Shown here: positions 16,578-25,696 of the stretch, piece after piece | Layout: every line of letters starts with the position of its first letter | How positions within the stretch are numbered: position 1 is the first letter of the stretch | Assembly (NCBI GenBank): GCA_964506465.1 | Contig: CAZDLM010000001.1 | Location: forward strand, 1 to 64,000 | Reading direction: 5' to 3' | DNA: 64,000 nt | DNA from: UBA6109 sp964506465 | Lineage (GTDB): Bacteria; Desulfobacterota; Syntrophia; Syntrophales; UBA6109 | Notes under the pieces: model-generated | What the model was told of the DNA's origin: nothing | Seen by the model: only the letters and a program-made list of their open reading frames with translations | Databases searched by the model: none | Made by a program: the position numbers and the translations under genes

Positions 16578-17829
16578 ATGGACAAAATCGTCATCCAAGG
16601 AGGACGCAGATTGCAGGGCGAAGTCCGAATCAGCGGCGCGAAGAATGCCGCGCTGCCGATTCTGATGTCATCGCTGCTTGCGGATGGCTGGAATACCTAC
16701 CACAACATCCCGGNNNNNNNNNNACATCAAAACCGTCTGCAAGCTTCTGGCGAATCTGGGTGCGCGGATCGAACCCGGACCCGTAACGCGCATCTGTGCG
16801 GGAAGAGATATCCGCCGCGAGGCCCCCTACGACCTCGTCAAGACGATGCGGGCCTCCGTCCTCGTCCTGGGGCCGCTCGTGGCCCGGTTCGGCGAGGCCA
16901 GCGTGTCGCTTCCCGGAGGTTGCGCCATCGGCGCAAGGCCCGTGAATCTCCATATCAAAGCCCTGCAGGAAATGGGCGCGGAGGTTGAACTCCGGGACGG
17001 GTACATCCTGGCCAAGGCGAAGAGGCTCCGGGGCGCGAATATCTATTTCGATATTTCCACCGTGGGCGGCACAGAGAATATCCTGATGGCCGCCTGCCTC
17101 GCCGACGGGGTCACCGAAATCAAGAATGCCGCACGCGAGCCGGAAGTGGCCAATCTGGCGGAGGTCTTGGTCGCCATGGGCGCGAAGATCACCGGCGCCG
17201 GTACGGATATCATCCGGGTCGAGGGGGTCCCGGAACTGCATCCAGCGGATGTGACTGTGATTCCCGATCGGATCGAAACGGGTACTTTTCTCATCGCCGC
17301 GGGCATCACCGGCGGCGACGTAGCGATCCGGGGATGCGAACCATCCCATCTGGATGCGCTGATCGCAAAACTGCGCGAAGCGGGAATGAGCATCGAACCG
17401 ATCCAGGACGGTCTCAAGGTGAGGGGAAAGGATCGCCTTCGCAGTGTGGATATCAAGACCCTGCCCTATCCGGGTTTTCCGACGGACCTGCAGGCCCAGA
17501 TCATGGCCCTCATGGCCCTTTCCGAAGGGTCCGGCACAGTGATGGAGACGGTCTTCGAAAACCGCTTTATGCACGTGGCGGAACTGATGAGGATGGGCGC
17601 CGATATCCAGGTGAAGGGCAATACCGCCGTTGTGCGGGGCGTTCCTAAGCTTCGAGGTGCGCCGGTGATGGCAACGGACCTGCGCGCCTCGGCGTCCCTG
17701 ATCCTTGCCGGATTGGCCGCCGAAGGGACCACCGAGTTGTCAAGGGTGTATCACATCGATCGGGGGTACGAACAGATCGAGAAGAAATTTTCAGCGCTCG
17801 GCGCGGATATTTCGCGGGTAAAGGGGTGA
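16578..17829 (+). CDS. murA: UDP-N-acetylglucosamine 1-carboxyvinyltransferase (interrupted by an N gap)
   Basis: MurA transfers enolpyruvate from PEP to UDP-GlcNAc, the first committed step of peptidoglycan synthesis and the fosfomycin target. The catalytic cysteine is present in SLPGGCAIGARP, so the enzyme should be fosfomycin-sensitive in principle. The YDLVKTMRAS and FPTDLQAQ motifs and the final YHIDRGYE are intact. Ten N at 16714-16723 break the frame after HNIP; homologues have four residues before IKTV, meaning nine missing bases. ATG 16578 follows an AAGGAGCAGGG site. It ends one base before hisD. Confidence 0.95.
16714..16723. other. Assembly gap (10 N) inside murA
   Basis: The flanks read CCGG before the gap and ACATCAAA after it. 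MurA proteins have four residues between this Pro and the Ile of IKTV; one G and AC of those twelve bases are present, so nine bases are missing rather than ten, which also restores the frame. Confidence 0.95.
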
Positions 17830-17830
17830 T

Positions 17831-19177
17831 ATGAGGCCGATTCGTACGGGTGATCCGGCCTTTGCAGAGCTGTTGGATCACATCAGGAAAAGAGGCAGGG
17901 CGTTCGACGAAGGTCTGATGCGGACCGTCCAGTCCATCGTTCAGGACGTCGCCGCAAGGGGCGATGAGGCCCTGTTCGACTATACGGAACGTTTCGACGG
18001 CTGCCGTCTGGATTCCCGAAGCGCCGTTGTGTCGGGGGACGAATGGGACGAGGCCGCCGCCCTCGTGGCTACCGAAGATGCCGAGGTCTTGCGGCTGGCG
18101 GCGGACAGAATCGAACGATTTCATCGTCTTCAGGTTGCGGAGAGCTGGTTTACGATGGAAAAGGACGGCGTCGGGTGGGGACAGCGGATCCTGCCGCTGC
18201 AGCGGGTGGGCGTCTACGCGCCGGGAGGGCTGGCGGTTTATCCTTCGACCGTCCTCATGGCGGCGATCCCGGCCCGGCTTGCCGGGGTGGAAGAGATCTA
18301 TCTGGCTTCTCCCACGAAAGGCCGCAGCGTGCATCCGCTGATCGCCGCCGCCGCCCGAATCGCAGGAGTGACCAAGATTTTCAAGGTCGGTGGAGCTCAG
18401 GCGATTGCCGCCCTGGCCTTCGGGACCCGGACGGTTCCGGCCGTGGACAAGATCGTCGGACCGGGGAATGTCTATGTGGCGGCTGCCAAGCGACTTGTCT
18501 ACGGGATCGTCGCCGTGGACATGATCGCCGGTCCCAGTGAAGTATTGATCGTTTCCGACGGCCGGACGCCTGCCGCCTGGATCGCGGCGGACCTGCTCGC
18601 CCAGGCGGAGCACGATGAAACGGCGAGTGCTGTTCTCGTGACGCCCGATGACGTGTTTGCAGGCGAGGTGGCCCTGGAGGTCGAAAAGCAATTGAAGCTT
18701 CTGCCGCGGAACGCCATAGCGGTTCGCTCGCTGAAGAAATTCGGCGCCATCGTCATTACGGAAAATATCGACCAGGCCATGGAAATCGCCGATCGTTTCG
18801 CTCCGGAACATCTTGAATTATGCCTGGAGGACCCCGAAAGTGCCCTGCACAAGGTCCGTCATGCCGGCGCCGTCTTCCTCGGGTCCTACACGCCGGAGGC
18901 CGTCGGAGATTATCTGGGGGGGCCCAATCATATCCTGCCGACGGGGGGAACGGCCCGTTTTGCATCCCCCCTGGGTGTCTATGACTTCGTGCGGCGGATG
19001 AACGTTCTTTCTTTTTCCCCGGAGGCCCTTGCAGGATACGGCGGCGCCGCCGTCCGGCTGGCTGAACGGGAGGGTCTGCAGGGACACGGCAGATCCGTCG
19101 CCGTGAGGACAGAAGCGGCAAATCACGGCTCTGGGAAAAAGCGCCGGAAAAAAATCTTGACAAAACCAAGCCGTTGA
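17831..19177 (+). CDS. hisD: Histidinol dehydrogenase
   Basis: HisD oxidises L-histidinol to L-histidine in two NAD-dependent steps. The 448-residue product contains VGGAQAIAALAFGT, KIVGPGNVYVAAAK, DMIAGPSEVLIVSD and the zinc/active-site stretch QAEHDETASAVL; PNHILPTGGTARF is near the C-terminus. It follows murA by one base and is probably translationally coupled. It ends in a lysine/arginine-rich tail (GKKRRKKI) not usual in the family, and the promoter for the downstream tRNA lies within the codons of that tail. No other early his gene is nearby; hisC lies 21 kb away. Confidence 0.96.
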   Translation: MRPIRTGDPAFAELLDHIRKRGRAFDEGLMRTVQSIVQDVAARGDEALFDYTERFDGCRLDSRSAVVSGDEWDEAAALVATEDAEVLRLAADRIERFHRLQVAESWFTMEKDGVGWGQRILPLQRVGVYAPGGLAVYPSTVLMAAIPARLAGVEEIYLASPTKGRSVHPLIAAAARIAGVTKIFKVGGAQAIAALAFGTRTVPAVDKIVGPGNVYVAAAKRLVYGIVAVDMIAGPSEVLIVSDGRTPAAWIAADLLAQAEHDETASAVLVTPDDVFAGEVALEVEKQLKLLPRNAIAVRSLKKFGAIVITENIDQAMEIADRFAPEHLELCLEDPESALHKVRHAGAVFLGSYTPEAVGDYLGGPNHILPTGGTARFASPLGVYDFVRRMNVLSFSPEALAGYGGAAVRLAEREGLQGHGRSVAVRTEAANHGSGKKRRKKILTKPSR

Positions 19178-19184
19178 ATAAAAC
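19157..19184 (+). promoter_or_regulatory. Sigma70 promoter of tRNA-Gly
   Basis: TTGACA at 19157-19162, 16-bp spacer and TAAAAC at 19179-19184. The -35 lies inside the final codons of hisD. The predicted start near 19192 is about 36 bp before the tRNA. Confidence 0.6.
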
Positions 19185-19227
19185 TTCCCGATCTGTTTCA
19201 GGGGAAATCATCCGGGCATTTCGGTGA

Positions 19228-19302
19228 GCGGGCGTAATTCAGTGGTAGAATGTCAGCTTCCCAAGCTGGACGTCGTGGGTTCGAGCCCCATCGCCCGCTC
19301 CA
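19228..19302 (+). tRNA. tRNA-Gly (anticodon CCC)
   Basis: The cloverleaf is complete: acceptor GCGGGCG/CGCCCGC, D-arm with AGTGGTAGA, anticodon stem TCAGC/GCTGG around loop TTCCCAA, T-arm with GGTTCGAGCC, discriminator T and encoded CCA at 19300-19302. The anticodon CCC reads GGG. It has its own promoter and a terminator downstream, just ahead of rimP-nusA-infB, where enterobacteria place an initiator tRNA (metY). Confidence 0.96.
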
Positions 19303-19385
19303 TTTCATTCGACTAGCCAAATTTTGCTTGCAATTCCCCCCTGCCTGTGCTACCCGACAACGTCATCTTCGTGGAGTTTCCGACG

Positions 19386-19411
19386 AGTGGGCTAAAGCCC
19401 ACTTTTTTTTT
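19386..19411 (+). terminator. Rho-independent terminator after tRNA-Gly
   Basis: AGTGGGC (19386-19392), a TAAA loop and GCCCACT form a seven-pair stem followed by nine T (19403-19411). It separates the tRNA from the rimP operon. Confidence 0.9.
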
Positions 19412-19464
19412 CCAGCCGAAGGTTGTGGAGAAGGCGGAAGGCTGTCGGGCGAGCGGAGCGAAAC

Positions 19465-19971
19465 ATGACGGAATCGGCTTACAAAGAGGAGATCTGGGAG
19501 CTGGCGGATCCCGTGGCTGAATCCCTCGGGATGGAGGTCATCCAGGTCGAATGCATCCGGATGAAGAGCCGGTGGATCGTGCGCCTGTATCTGGACAAGG
19601 ACGGGGGCGTGACGCTCGATGACTGTTCCCGGGTCAGCGCTCAGTTGGGTGACGTTCTTGCCGCCCATGACCTGCCGCCGGGTCCTTATACTCTGGAGGT
19701 ATCCTCACCGGGACCGGACCGGCCTTTGAGCCGGGATAAGGACTTTCTCAAGTACGTCGGGCAACGGATCCGGATCCGCCTCAGTGAAAAGCTGGAGGGG
19801 TCTAAGCATTTTCGCGGCAGACTGGTCGATTTCCTTGTCGAGGAAGACCGCAGGGTCATCGTGCTGGAAGTGGGGGAGGGCAAGCTTCGCATTCCGCGGG
19901 AATCCGTATGGAAGGCGAATCTGGAAGAAGAGCAGGGGACGATTCCGCAGAAGCCCCGTGAGGGCCGGTAA
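19465..19971 (+). CDS. rimP: Ribosome maturation factor RimP
   Basis: RimP helps 30S subunit assembly and is normally co-transcribed with nusA and infB, as here. The 168-residue protein has the two RimP domains: an N-terminal alpha/beta domain with VECIRMKSRWIVRLYLDKDGGVTLDDC and the YTLEVSSPGPDRPL signature, then an SH3-like C-terminal domain. Start ATG 19465 has GGAG upstream; an earlier in-frame start at 19423 lies in sequence just after the tRNA terminator and is less likely. Confidence 0.93.
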   Translation: MTESAYKEEIWELADPVAESLGMEVIQVECIRMKSRWIVRLYLDKDGGVTLDDCSRVSAQLGDVLAAHDLPPGPYTLEVSSPGPDRPLSRDKDFLKYVGQRIRIRLSEKLEGSKHFRGRLVDFLVEEDRRVIVLEVGEGKLRIPRESVWKANLEEEQGTIPQKPREGR

Positions 19972-20047
19972 TATTGGGGATAGGAAACAGGGCGCGGCAG
20001 AAGGATGAATCGAAGGGCCGTGCAGTGGAAAGCAGGAGGACATTTGC

Positions 20048-21310
20048 ATGTATCCGGAGTTGAAGCGTCTGATCGAGCAGATGGGCAAAGATCGGGGAAT
20101 CGACAAACAGATCATCATCGAGGCGCTGGAAGCTGCCATGTTGACGGCGGCCCGCAAAAAGCTGGGCATGCAGGTGGATATCGAATCTCACTACAACGAT
20201 GAAGCCGGCGAGATCGAGGTGTTCCAGTTCAAGAAGGTCGTGGAGAAAGTGGTAGATCCCGAGATGCAGGTGTCGTTCACGGAAGCGAGGAAAACTCTGG
20301 ACGAGGAGGCGGAACTGGGAGACAGCCTCGGGATCAAGATCGACACCTCCACATTCGGCCGGATCGCCGTGCAGACGGCCAAGCAGATCATTATCCAGAA
20401 GGTGAAGGACGCCGAGCGCGACAACATCTACGACGAGTACAAGGACCGCAAGGGAGAACTGGTGAACGGCTTCGTTCAGAGGTTCGAAGGCGGCAATATC
20501 ATCGTCAACCTGGGGCGTGCGGAGGGCGTGGTTCCCATATCCGAGCAGATCCAGAGGGAGACCTACAAAAGAGGAGAGCGTATTCGAGCGTATCTCTTCG
20601 ATGTGAAAAAGATTTCCAAGGGGCCCCAGATCATCCTTTCCCGTTCCCACCCGGGATTCCTGAAGGCTCTGTTTGAAATGGAGGTTCCGGAAATTTCCGA
20701 GGGATTGATCGAGATCGTCAACGTGTCCCGCGAACCGGGAAGGCGGGCGAAAATCTCCGTGCGGACGAAGGACCGGGACATCGATCCCGTCGGCGCCTGC
20801 GTAGGCATGCGGGGAGCGCGCGTGCAGAGCGTCGTCCAGGAATTGAAAGGGGAAAAGATCGACATCGTTCCCTATTCCGACGATCAGCCGAAGTACGTCT
20901 GCTCCGCCCTCTCACCGGCCAAGGTCAGCAAAGTCTTCATGGACGATGAAACCCGTGCCATGGAAGTGATCGTTCCCGACGATCAGCTGTCGCTGGCCAT
21001 CGGGAAGAACGGTCAGAACGTCCGTCTGGCGGCGCGCCTGACCGGGTGGAAGATCGACGTGAAGAGCGAAACGATGGCATCGACGCAGGAGGATGAAGGC
21101 TACAAATCGCTGATGAAGATTCCGGGCGTCGGCGAAAAGATGGCGGAAAAGCTGTTTCGGGAAGGCTTGAAAAGCGTGGCGACGGTCGCCGCGGCCGATC
21201 CCGCCATGCTTTCCGCCCTGCCGGGAGTGGGAGAAAAGACGGCCGCGGTCTGGATTGAAGAGGCGGCCAAGATCATCGATGGGGAACTGAACGCGAAGAA
21301 AGAGTCGTAG
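20048..21310 (+). CDS. nusA: Transcription termination/antitermination factor NusA
   Basis: NusA binds RNA polymerase and nascent RNA and modulates pausing, termination and antitermination. The 420-residue product has an N-terminal polymerase-binding domain (1-125), an S1 domain (about 135-200), two KH domains (the GMRGARVQSVVQEL and AIGKNGQNVRLAARL loops), and a C-terminal helix-hairpin-helix pair (IPGVGEKMAEKLF, LPGVGEKTAAVW). It is shorter than the E. coli form because it lacks the second acidic repeat region. AGGAGGA precedes ATG 20048. Confidence 0.97.
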   Translation: MYPELKRLIEQMGKDRGIDKQIIIEALEAAMLTAARKKLGMQVDIESHYNDEAGEIEVFQFKKVVEKVVDPEMQVSFTEARKTLDEEAELGDSLGIKIDTSTFGRIAVQTAKQIIIQKVKDAERDNIYDEYKDRKGELVNGFVQRFEGGNIIVNLGRAEGVVPISEQIQRETYKRGERIRAYLFDVKKISKGPQIILSRSHPGFLKALFEMEVPEISEGLIEIVNVSREPGRRAKISVRTKDRDIDPVGACVGMRGARVQSVVQELKGEKIDIVPYSDDQPKYVCSALSPAKVSKVFMDDETRAMEVIVPDDQLSLAIGKNGQNVRLAARLTGWKIDVKSETMASTQEDEGYKSLMKIPGVGEKMAEKLFREGLKSVATVAAADPAMLSALPGVGEKTAAVWIEEAAKIIDGELNAKKES

Positions 21311-21363
21311 TTGTCGGATCTTTTCGAAGCCGTGCGTTGCACGAAAGGGCGGGAGTCTCAGGG

Positions 21364-24016
21364 ATGTCCAAGAAGAGAGTGTACGAACTGGCCAAAGAAC
21401 TCGGCATGGAAAACAAGGACCTGATCGCGAAGCTCGAGAGAATCGGAATCGCGGTGAAGTCTCATTCCAGCACCCTGGAGGAACATGACATCGAGAGGAT
21501 TCTCCAGGAGTTGAAGGCCGGCGAACCGGCGGGCATGGAAGAGAAGAGAATTAAATCCACCGTCATCCGCCGCCGGGCCGTCCGCCCGGCTGTGGAAGAG
21601 GTTCCCGTTGTACCCGAAACTCCCCCTGCCGAACCGGTCGCCGAAAAGGCCAAGGAGGCGCCCGTCAAAGAAGCGCCGCAGAAAGAAGCGGCGCCGGCCG
21701 CCGTTCCCAAGAAGAAAACGGCGAAAGAAGAGGCTGCACCCGCACCCGTTAAGGAGCCGGCGGAGGCGCCTGTTGCAGAGAAGGAGCTTCGGAAAAAGAA
21801 AGAGGAACCTGCAGAAACCGTTGCGAAGGCCCCCCAGGAAGCGGAGGCGCCCGCTCTCAAGCCGGTCCCACCCGCCGATGTGAAGAAGCACGCCGCACCC
21901 CGGGAAGCGCCCCCGGCCGCCGCCGCGCCGGCAGAACCCAAACCTCCCGTGGAGCCCAAAGCGCCGCCAAGGGCGCCGGAACGGATGATTGTCAGCGCGC
22001 CTCCGGCGTCGGGAGCGGAAAGGGCTCAAAGAGCGGAAGCGGAAAAGCCGAAGAAGAAGGGGAAGAAGCCGGTTGAAGTCTTGATGGCCGAACCCGTGCC
22101 CGTCCGGAAGAAGTCATTCATCAAAAAGATCGCTGATCGAAGGGACAAACGCGAGGATGCCGATCACGATGAGCGGCCCAGTCGATGGAGGGAAGAAAAG
22201 AAGACCGCCGTCCTGAGGATGAAGAAACCTGTCATCACGGTTCCCAAGGCGATCAAGCGGAGGGTCAAGGTGGGCGAGGCGATTACCGTCGGAGATTTTG
22301 CAAAGAAGATGGGTGTGAAGGCCAGCGAAGTCATCAATAAGTTGATCGTGCTGGGCGTGATGGTGGGCATCAACCAGTCGATTGATCGGGAGACGGCGAC
22401 CCTGGTTGCCGGGGAGTTCGGTTATCAGATCGAACCCCTCGCAGAAGGCTATGACGAATCCCTTCTCCGGGTGGAGGCCCCCCTCGACGAATCTCATGCC
22501 GAGGGCGCCGGTCGTTACCATCATGGGGCATGTCGACCATGGGAAGACTTCACTCCTGGATGCCATCCGCCAGACCAACGTTATGGAAGGAGAGGCCGGG
22601 GGCATCACACAGGCCATCGGCGCCTACCATGTCCGCATCAAGGACAGGGACATCGTCTTTCTGGATACGCCGGGCCACGAAGCTTTCACCGCCATGAGGG
22701 CCCGCGGCGCTCAGGTGACCGACATCGTTGTGCTTGTTGTCGCCGCCGATGACGGGGTCATGGGTCAGACGGTCGAGGCCATCAATCACGCCCGCGAGGC
22801 CGAGGTCCCGATAATCGTCGCGATCAACAAGATCGACAAACCCGGGGCCGATTCCGGCAAGGTGAAACAGGCGCTGACGGAGTACGGTTTGGTTTCTGAG
22901 GAATGGGGAGGAGAAACCATCTTTTGTGAAGTCTCGGCCAAGAAGAAAACGGGCATCGAGGAGCTCTTGGAGATGATTCTCCTGCAGGCCGACATCATGG
23001 AGTTGAAAGCAGACGCTGACCGGCCGGCCCGCGGCGTGATCATCGAGGCAAAGCTCGATAAGGGTCGGGGACCCGTTGCGACGGTCCTGATTCAGGAGGG
23101 AACGTTGAAGGAGGGAGACGCCTTTGTTGCGAAGACGGACTCCGGCCGAGTTCGGGCGATGGTCGACGATCAGGGGAGGCGCGTGCATGAGGCCGGGCCG
23201 TCCATGCCGGTGGAGGTCATCGGCTTTTCCAGTGTTCCCCAGGCGAGCACCGAATTCATCTGCGTCGAAGATGAGAAGAAAGCTCGCAACATCTCGGAGT
23301 ACTGGATCCGCAAGGAGCGTGAGAAGGAGCTCGCCGCGACATCGAAGATAACCCTGGAACAGCTTTACGACAGGATCAAGGAGGGATTCAAGGAGTTCGG
23401 CGTCGTGCTCAAGGCCGACGTTCAGGGTTCCCTGGAGGCCTTGACGGATGCGCTCAACAAGCTCAGCACATCGGACGTCAAACTCAAGATCATCCATAGT
23501 TCGACGGGCGCCATTACGGAAACGGATGTGATGCTCGCCTCGGCTTCCAACGCCATCATCATCGGCTTCAATGTCCGGCCCGACAGCCGTGTCGTGGAAA
23601 TCGCGCAGCAGGAAGGCGTGGAAGTCAAGCTGTACGACATCATCTACAACGCCATCTCCGATGTGCGTGCGGCGATGGAAGGTTTGCTGGAACCGGAATG
23701 GAAGGAAGTTGTTCTGGGCCGCGCCGAAGTCCGGGAAGTCTTCCGCGTTCCCAAGGTCGGCGCGATCGCCGGCAGCTATGTGTCGGACGGTAAGATCGCG
23801 AAGAGCGCCTCCGTGAAATTGGTTCGCGATGGCGTCGTGGTCTACGATGGCAAGATCGCCTCACTGCGGCGGTTCAAGGATGATGCCAGGGAGGTGGCGG
23901 CGGGATTGGAATGCGGCATCGGGGTTGAAGGGTTCAACGACTTCAAGGTCGGCGATGTCCTGGAAGCGTATCTCAAGGAGAAGGTTGCGAGAAAACTTGA
24001 GGATCGCAAAGACTGA
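21364..24016 (+). CDS. infB: Translation initiation factor IF-2 with an apparent +1 frameshift
   Basis: IF-2 delivers initiator tRNA to the ribosome. The N-terminal IF2-N helix domain (MSKKRVYELAKELG), a long Ala/Pro/Lys/Glu-rich linker and the second IF2-N domain lie in frame up to about 22480. The G domain (VTIMGHVDHGKT, DTPGHE, NKID) and the following domains lie one base ahead, in the frame read from 22481. The switch falls at a run of six C (22478-22483) or soon after it; removing one base restores one continuous protein. Because infB is essential, a sequence error is likeliest. Start ATG 21364. Confidence 0.93.
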
Positions 24017-24019
24017 CGA

Positions 24020-24400
24020 ATGATCAACGCAGCCGAGATCCATGCAGCGGGGGATGGGGTGGTCGTAGGTACCGGCATCGTCGAACTGAGAATCCCCGAA
24101 TGCGGATCCCTGAAGGAGAAGAGGGGAATTCTCAGCCGCATCCTGAAAAGAACGCAGAACAGTTTCAATGTCTCCGTCGCGGAGGTGGGGCAGAACGATC
24201 ATCTCCGCAGGGCGGTCATCGGTTTTTCCGTGGTCGGGAATGATCGCCGCTATGTCAATGGCAAGATGGATCACATCCTGAATTTTATCGAACAGTTCGA
24301 ACTCGCCGAAGTCGTAGGGACAAAGATGGAGATTGTCAGCATGGAACACACGATGGATGCCCGGTCCTACGACGAGGAAGGCAAGTATGACGGCGTATAA
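24020..24400 (+). CDS. DUF503 (YlxP-like) protein
   Basis: This 126-residue protein belongs to the DUF503/YlxP family, which is regularly found between infB and rbfA and is thought to act in ribosome biogenesis, although its biochemical role is unsettled. Visible family features are the GSLKEKRGILSRILKRTQNSFNVSVAEVGQND core and an IEQFELAEVVGTKMEIVSM strand near the end. It starts three bases after the infB stop and overlaps rbfA by 14 bp. Confidence 0.88.
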   Translation: MINAAEIHAAGDGVVVGTGIVELRIPECGSLKEKRGILSRILKRTQNSFNVSVAEVGQNDHLRRAVIGFSVVGNDRRYVNGKMDHILNFIEQFELAEVVGTKMEIVSMEHTMDARSYDEEGKYDGV

Positions 24401-24743
24401 GAGGAAGGATCGATTGGCCGATCAGCTGAAGAAGGAAATCGCGGATATCCTGCTGCGTCAGGTCAAGGACCCGCGTGTCGGCTCCGTAACGATCACGGAT
24501 GCGCAGGTGACGGACGATCTGCGGAATGCGAAGATTTACTTTGTCGAGATGGGGAGGCAGGGATTCGAGCCGCAGACGCTGGAGGGACTGCAGAACGCCC
24601 TGGGGTTCATCAGACGGGAACTCGGGAAACGCCTCCAGATCCGCAGGGTCCCCGAGATTCTGTTCCGTCAGGACGAGACCTTTGTCCAAGGCGACAGAAT
24701 CGAACGCCTTCTCGCCGAAATCCGGAAAGAAGGGGACCGTTGA
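24387..24743 (+). CDS. rbfA: Ribosome-binding factor A
   Basis: RbfA is a small KH-fold protein that matures the 5' end of 16S rRNA on the 30S subunit. The 118-residue product shows the usual RLADQLKKEIADILLRQVKDPRVG start, VTITDAQVTDDLRNAKIYF core and LGKRLQIRRVPEILFRQDE end. ATG 24387 lies inside the end of the DUF503 gene, and its stop overlaps the nrnA start (TGATG), so the operon is translationally coupled. Confidence 0.95.
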   Translation: MTAYKRKDRLADQLKKEIADILLRQVKDPRVGSVTITDAQVTDDLRNAKIYFVEMGRQGFEPQTLEGLQNALGFIRRELGKRLQIRRVPEILFRQDETFVQGDRIERLLAEIRKEGDR

Positions 24744-25696
24744 TGGAAGAGGTCCTGGATGCGCTTCGACGATTCGATCACTTTCTCCTCACGTCGCATG
24801 AGCGGCTCGACGGCGACGCCGTCGGCTCGGAACTTGCCCTTTGCCGCATTCTCCGCACATCGGGAAAATGCGTGGAAATCTATAATCAGGATCCGACGCC
24901 GGCCAATTATCAGTTTCTGCCGGGTGCCGACGAAATCCTGAATGTCCTCCTGCCGGTTGAGCGATACGAAGCCGCCGTGATATTGGACTGCGGCGAGCTG
25001 GCGCGGGTCGGCCGGGAGGCCCAACGGATCGGTTCGATTCCTTGTTTGGTGAATATCGATCATCATGTTTCCAATGGAGGCTTTTGCGACCGGACGTGGA
25101 TCGAACCAAGCGCCAGCTCCACGGGAGAAATGGTCTTTCGGCTGGCAGAGCGCGGAGGGTTTGAACTGGATTCTGAAACGGCCAATTGTCTCTATGCGGC
25201 CATTCTTACCGACACCGGCGGATTCCGATACGGCAATACGGGAACGGAGACGCTTCGCGCGGCATCCGTTCTGGTGGGTCGCGGGGCTTCGCCCCAGAAT
25301 ATTTCGGAGAATGTCTACGAAAGCTACCCTGCGGAAAGATTTCGTCTCCTGGGCATCGTACTGAAGAGTCTCTCCTTTGATCTGGGCGGAAAGGTCGGTT
25401 CCCTGGTCGTGACCTTGGATGCCTTGGCGGCAACAGGGGCCATTCCGGAGATGACCGAGAACTTCGTGGATCTGCCCCGCTCGGTGAAAGGCGTGACGGT
25501 CTCCATTCTGTTCAGCGAACTGTCCCCGAATCATTTCAAGGTCAGTTTTCGGTCCAAGGGATCGTTCAACGTGGAGCGGGTGGCGGCGGTCTTCAAGGGC
25601 GGCGGCCATGTCAATGCGGCAGCGTGCAGGATCGAGGGCGATTTGGAGACGGTGCGGCGGCGTGTACTGGATGTGATCCGGGAGGACAGATCATGA
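24743..25696 (+). CDS. nrnA: DHH-family oligoribonuclease/pAp phosphatase NrnA
   Basis: NrnA-type DHH/DHHA1 phosphoesterase that degrades short oligonucleotides (nanoRNA) and can dephosphorylate 3'-phosphoadenosine 5'-phosphate. The metal-binding motifs are HERLDGDAVGSELAL, DCGELAR, the DHH signature in NIDHHVSN, and DTGGFRY; the C-terminal DHHA1 domain carries the GGGH RNA-binding loop in FKGGGHVNAA. ATG 24743 overlaps the rbfA stop. This rbfA-nrnA-truB order is common outside Enterobacteria. Confidence 0.93.
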   Translation: MEEVLDALRRFDHFLLTSHERLDGDAVGSELALCRILRTSGKCVEIYNQDPTPANYQFLPGADEILNVLLPVERYEAAVILDCGELARVGREAQRIGSIPCLVNIDHHVSNGGFCDRTWIEPSASSTGEMVFRLAERGGFELDSETANCLYAAILTDTGGFRYGNTGTETLRAASVLVGRGASPQNISENVYESYPAERFRLLGIVLKSLSFDLGGKVGSLVVTLDALAATGAIPEMTENFVDLPRSVKGVTVSILFSELSPNHFKVSFRSKGSFNVERVAAVFKGGGHVNAAACRIEGDLETVRRRVLDVIREDRS

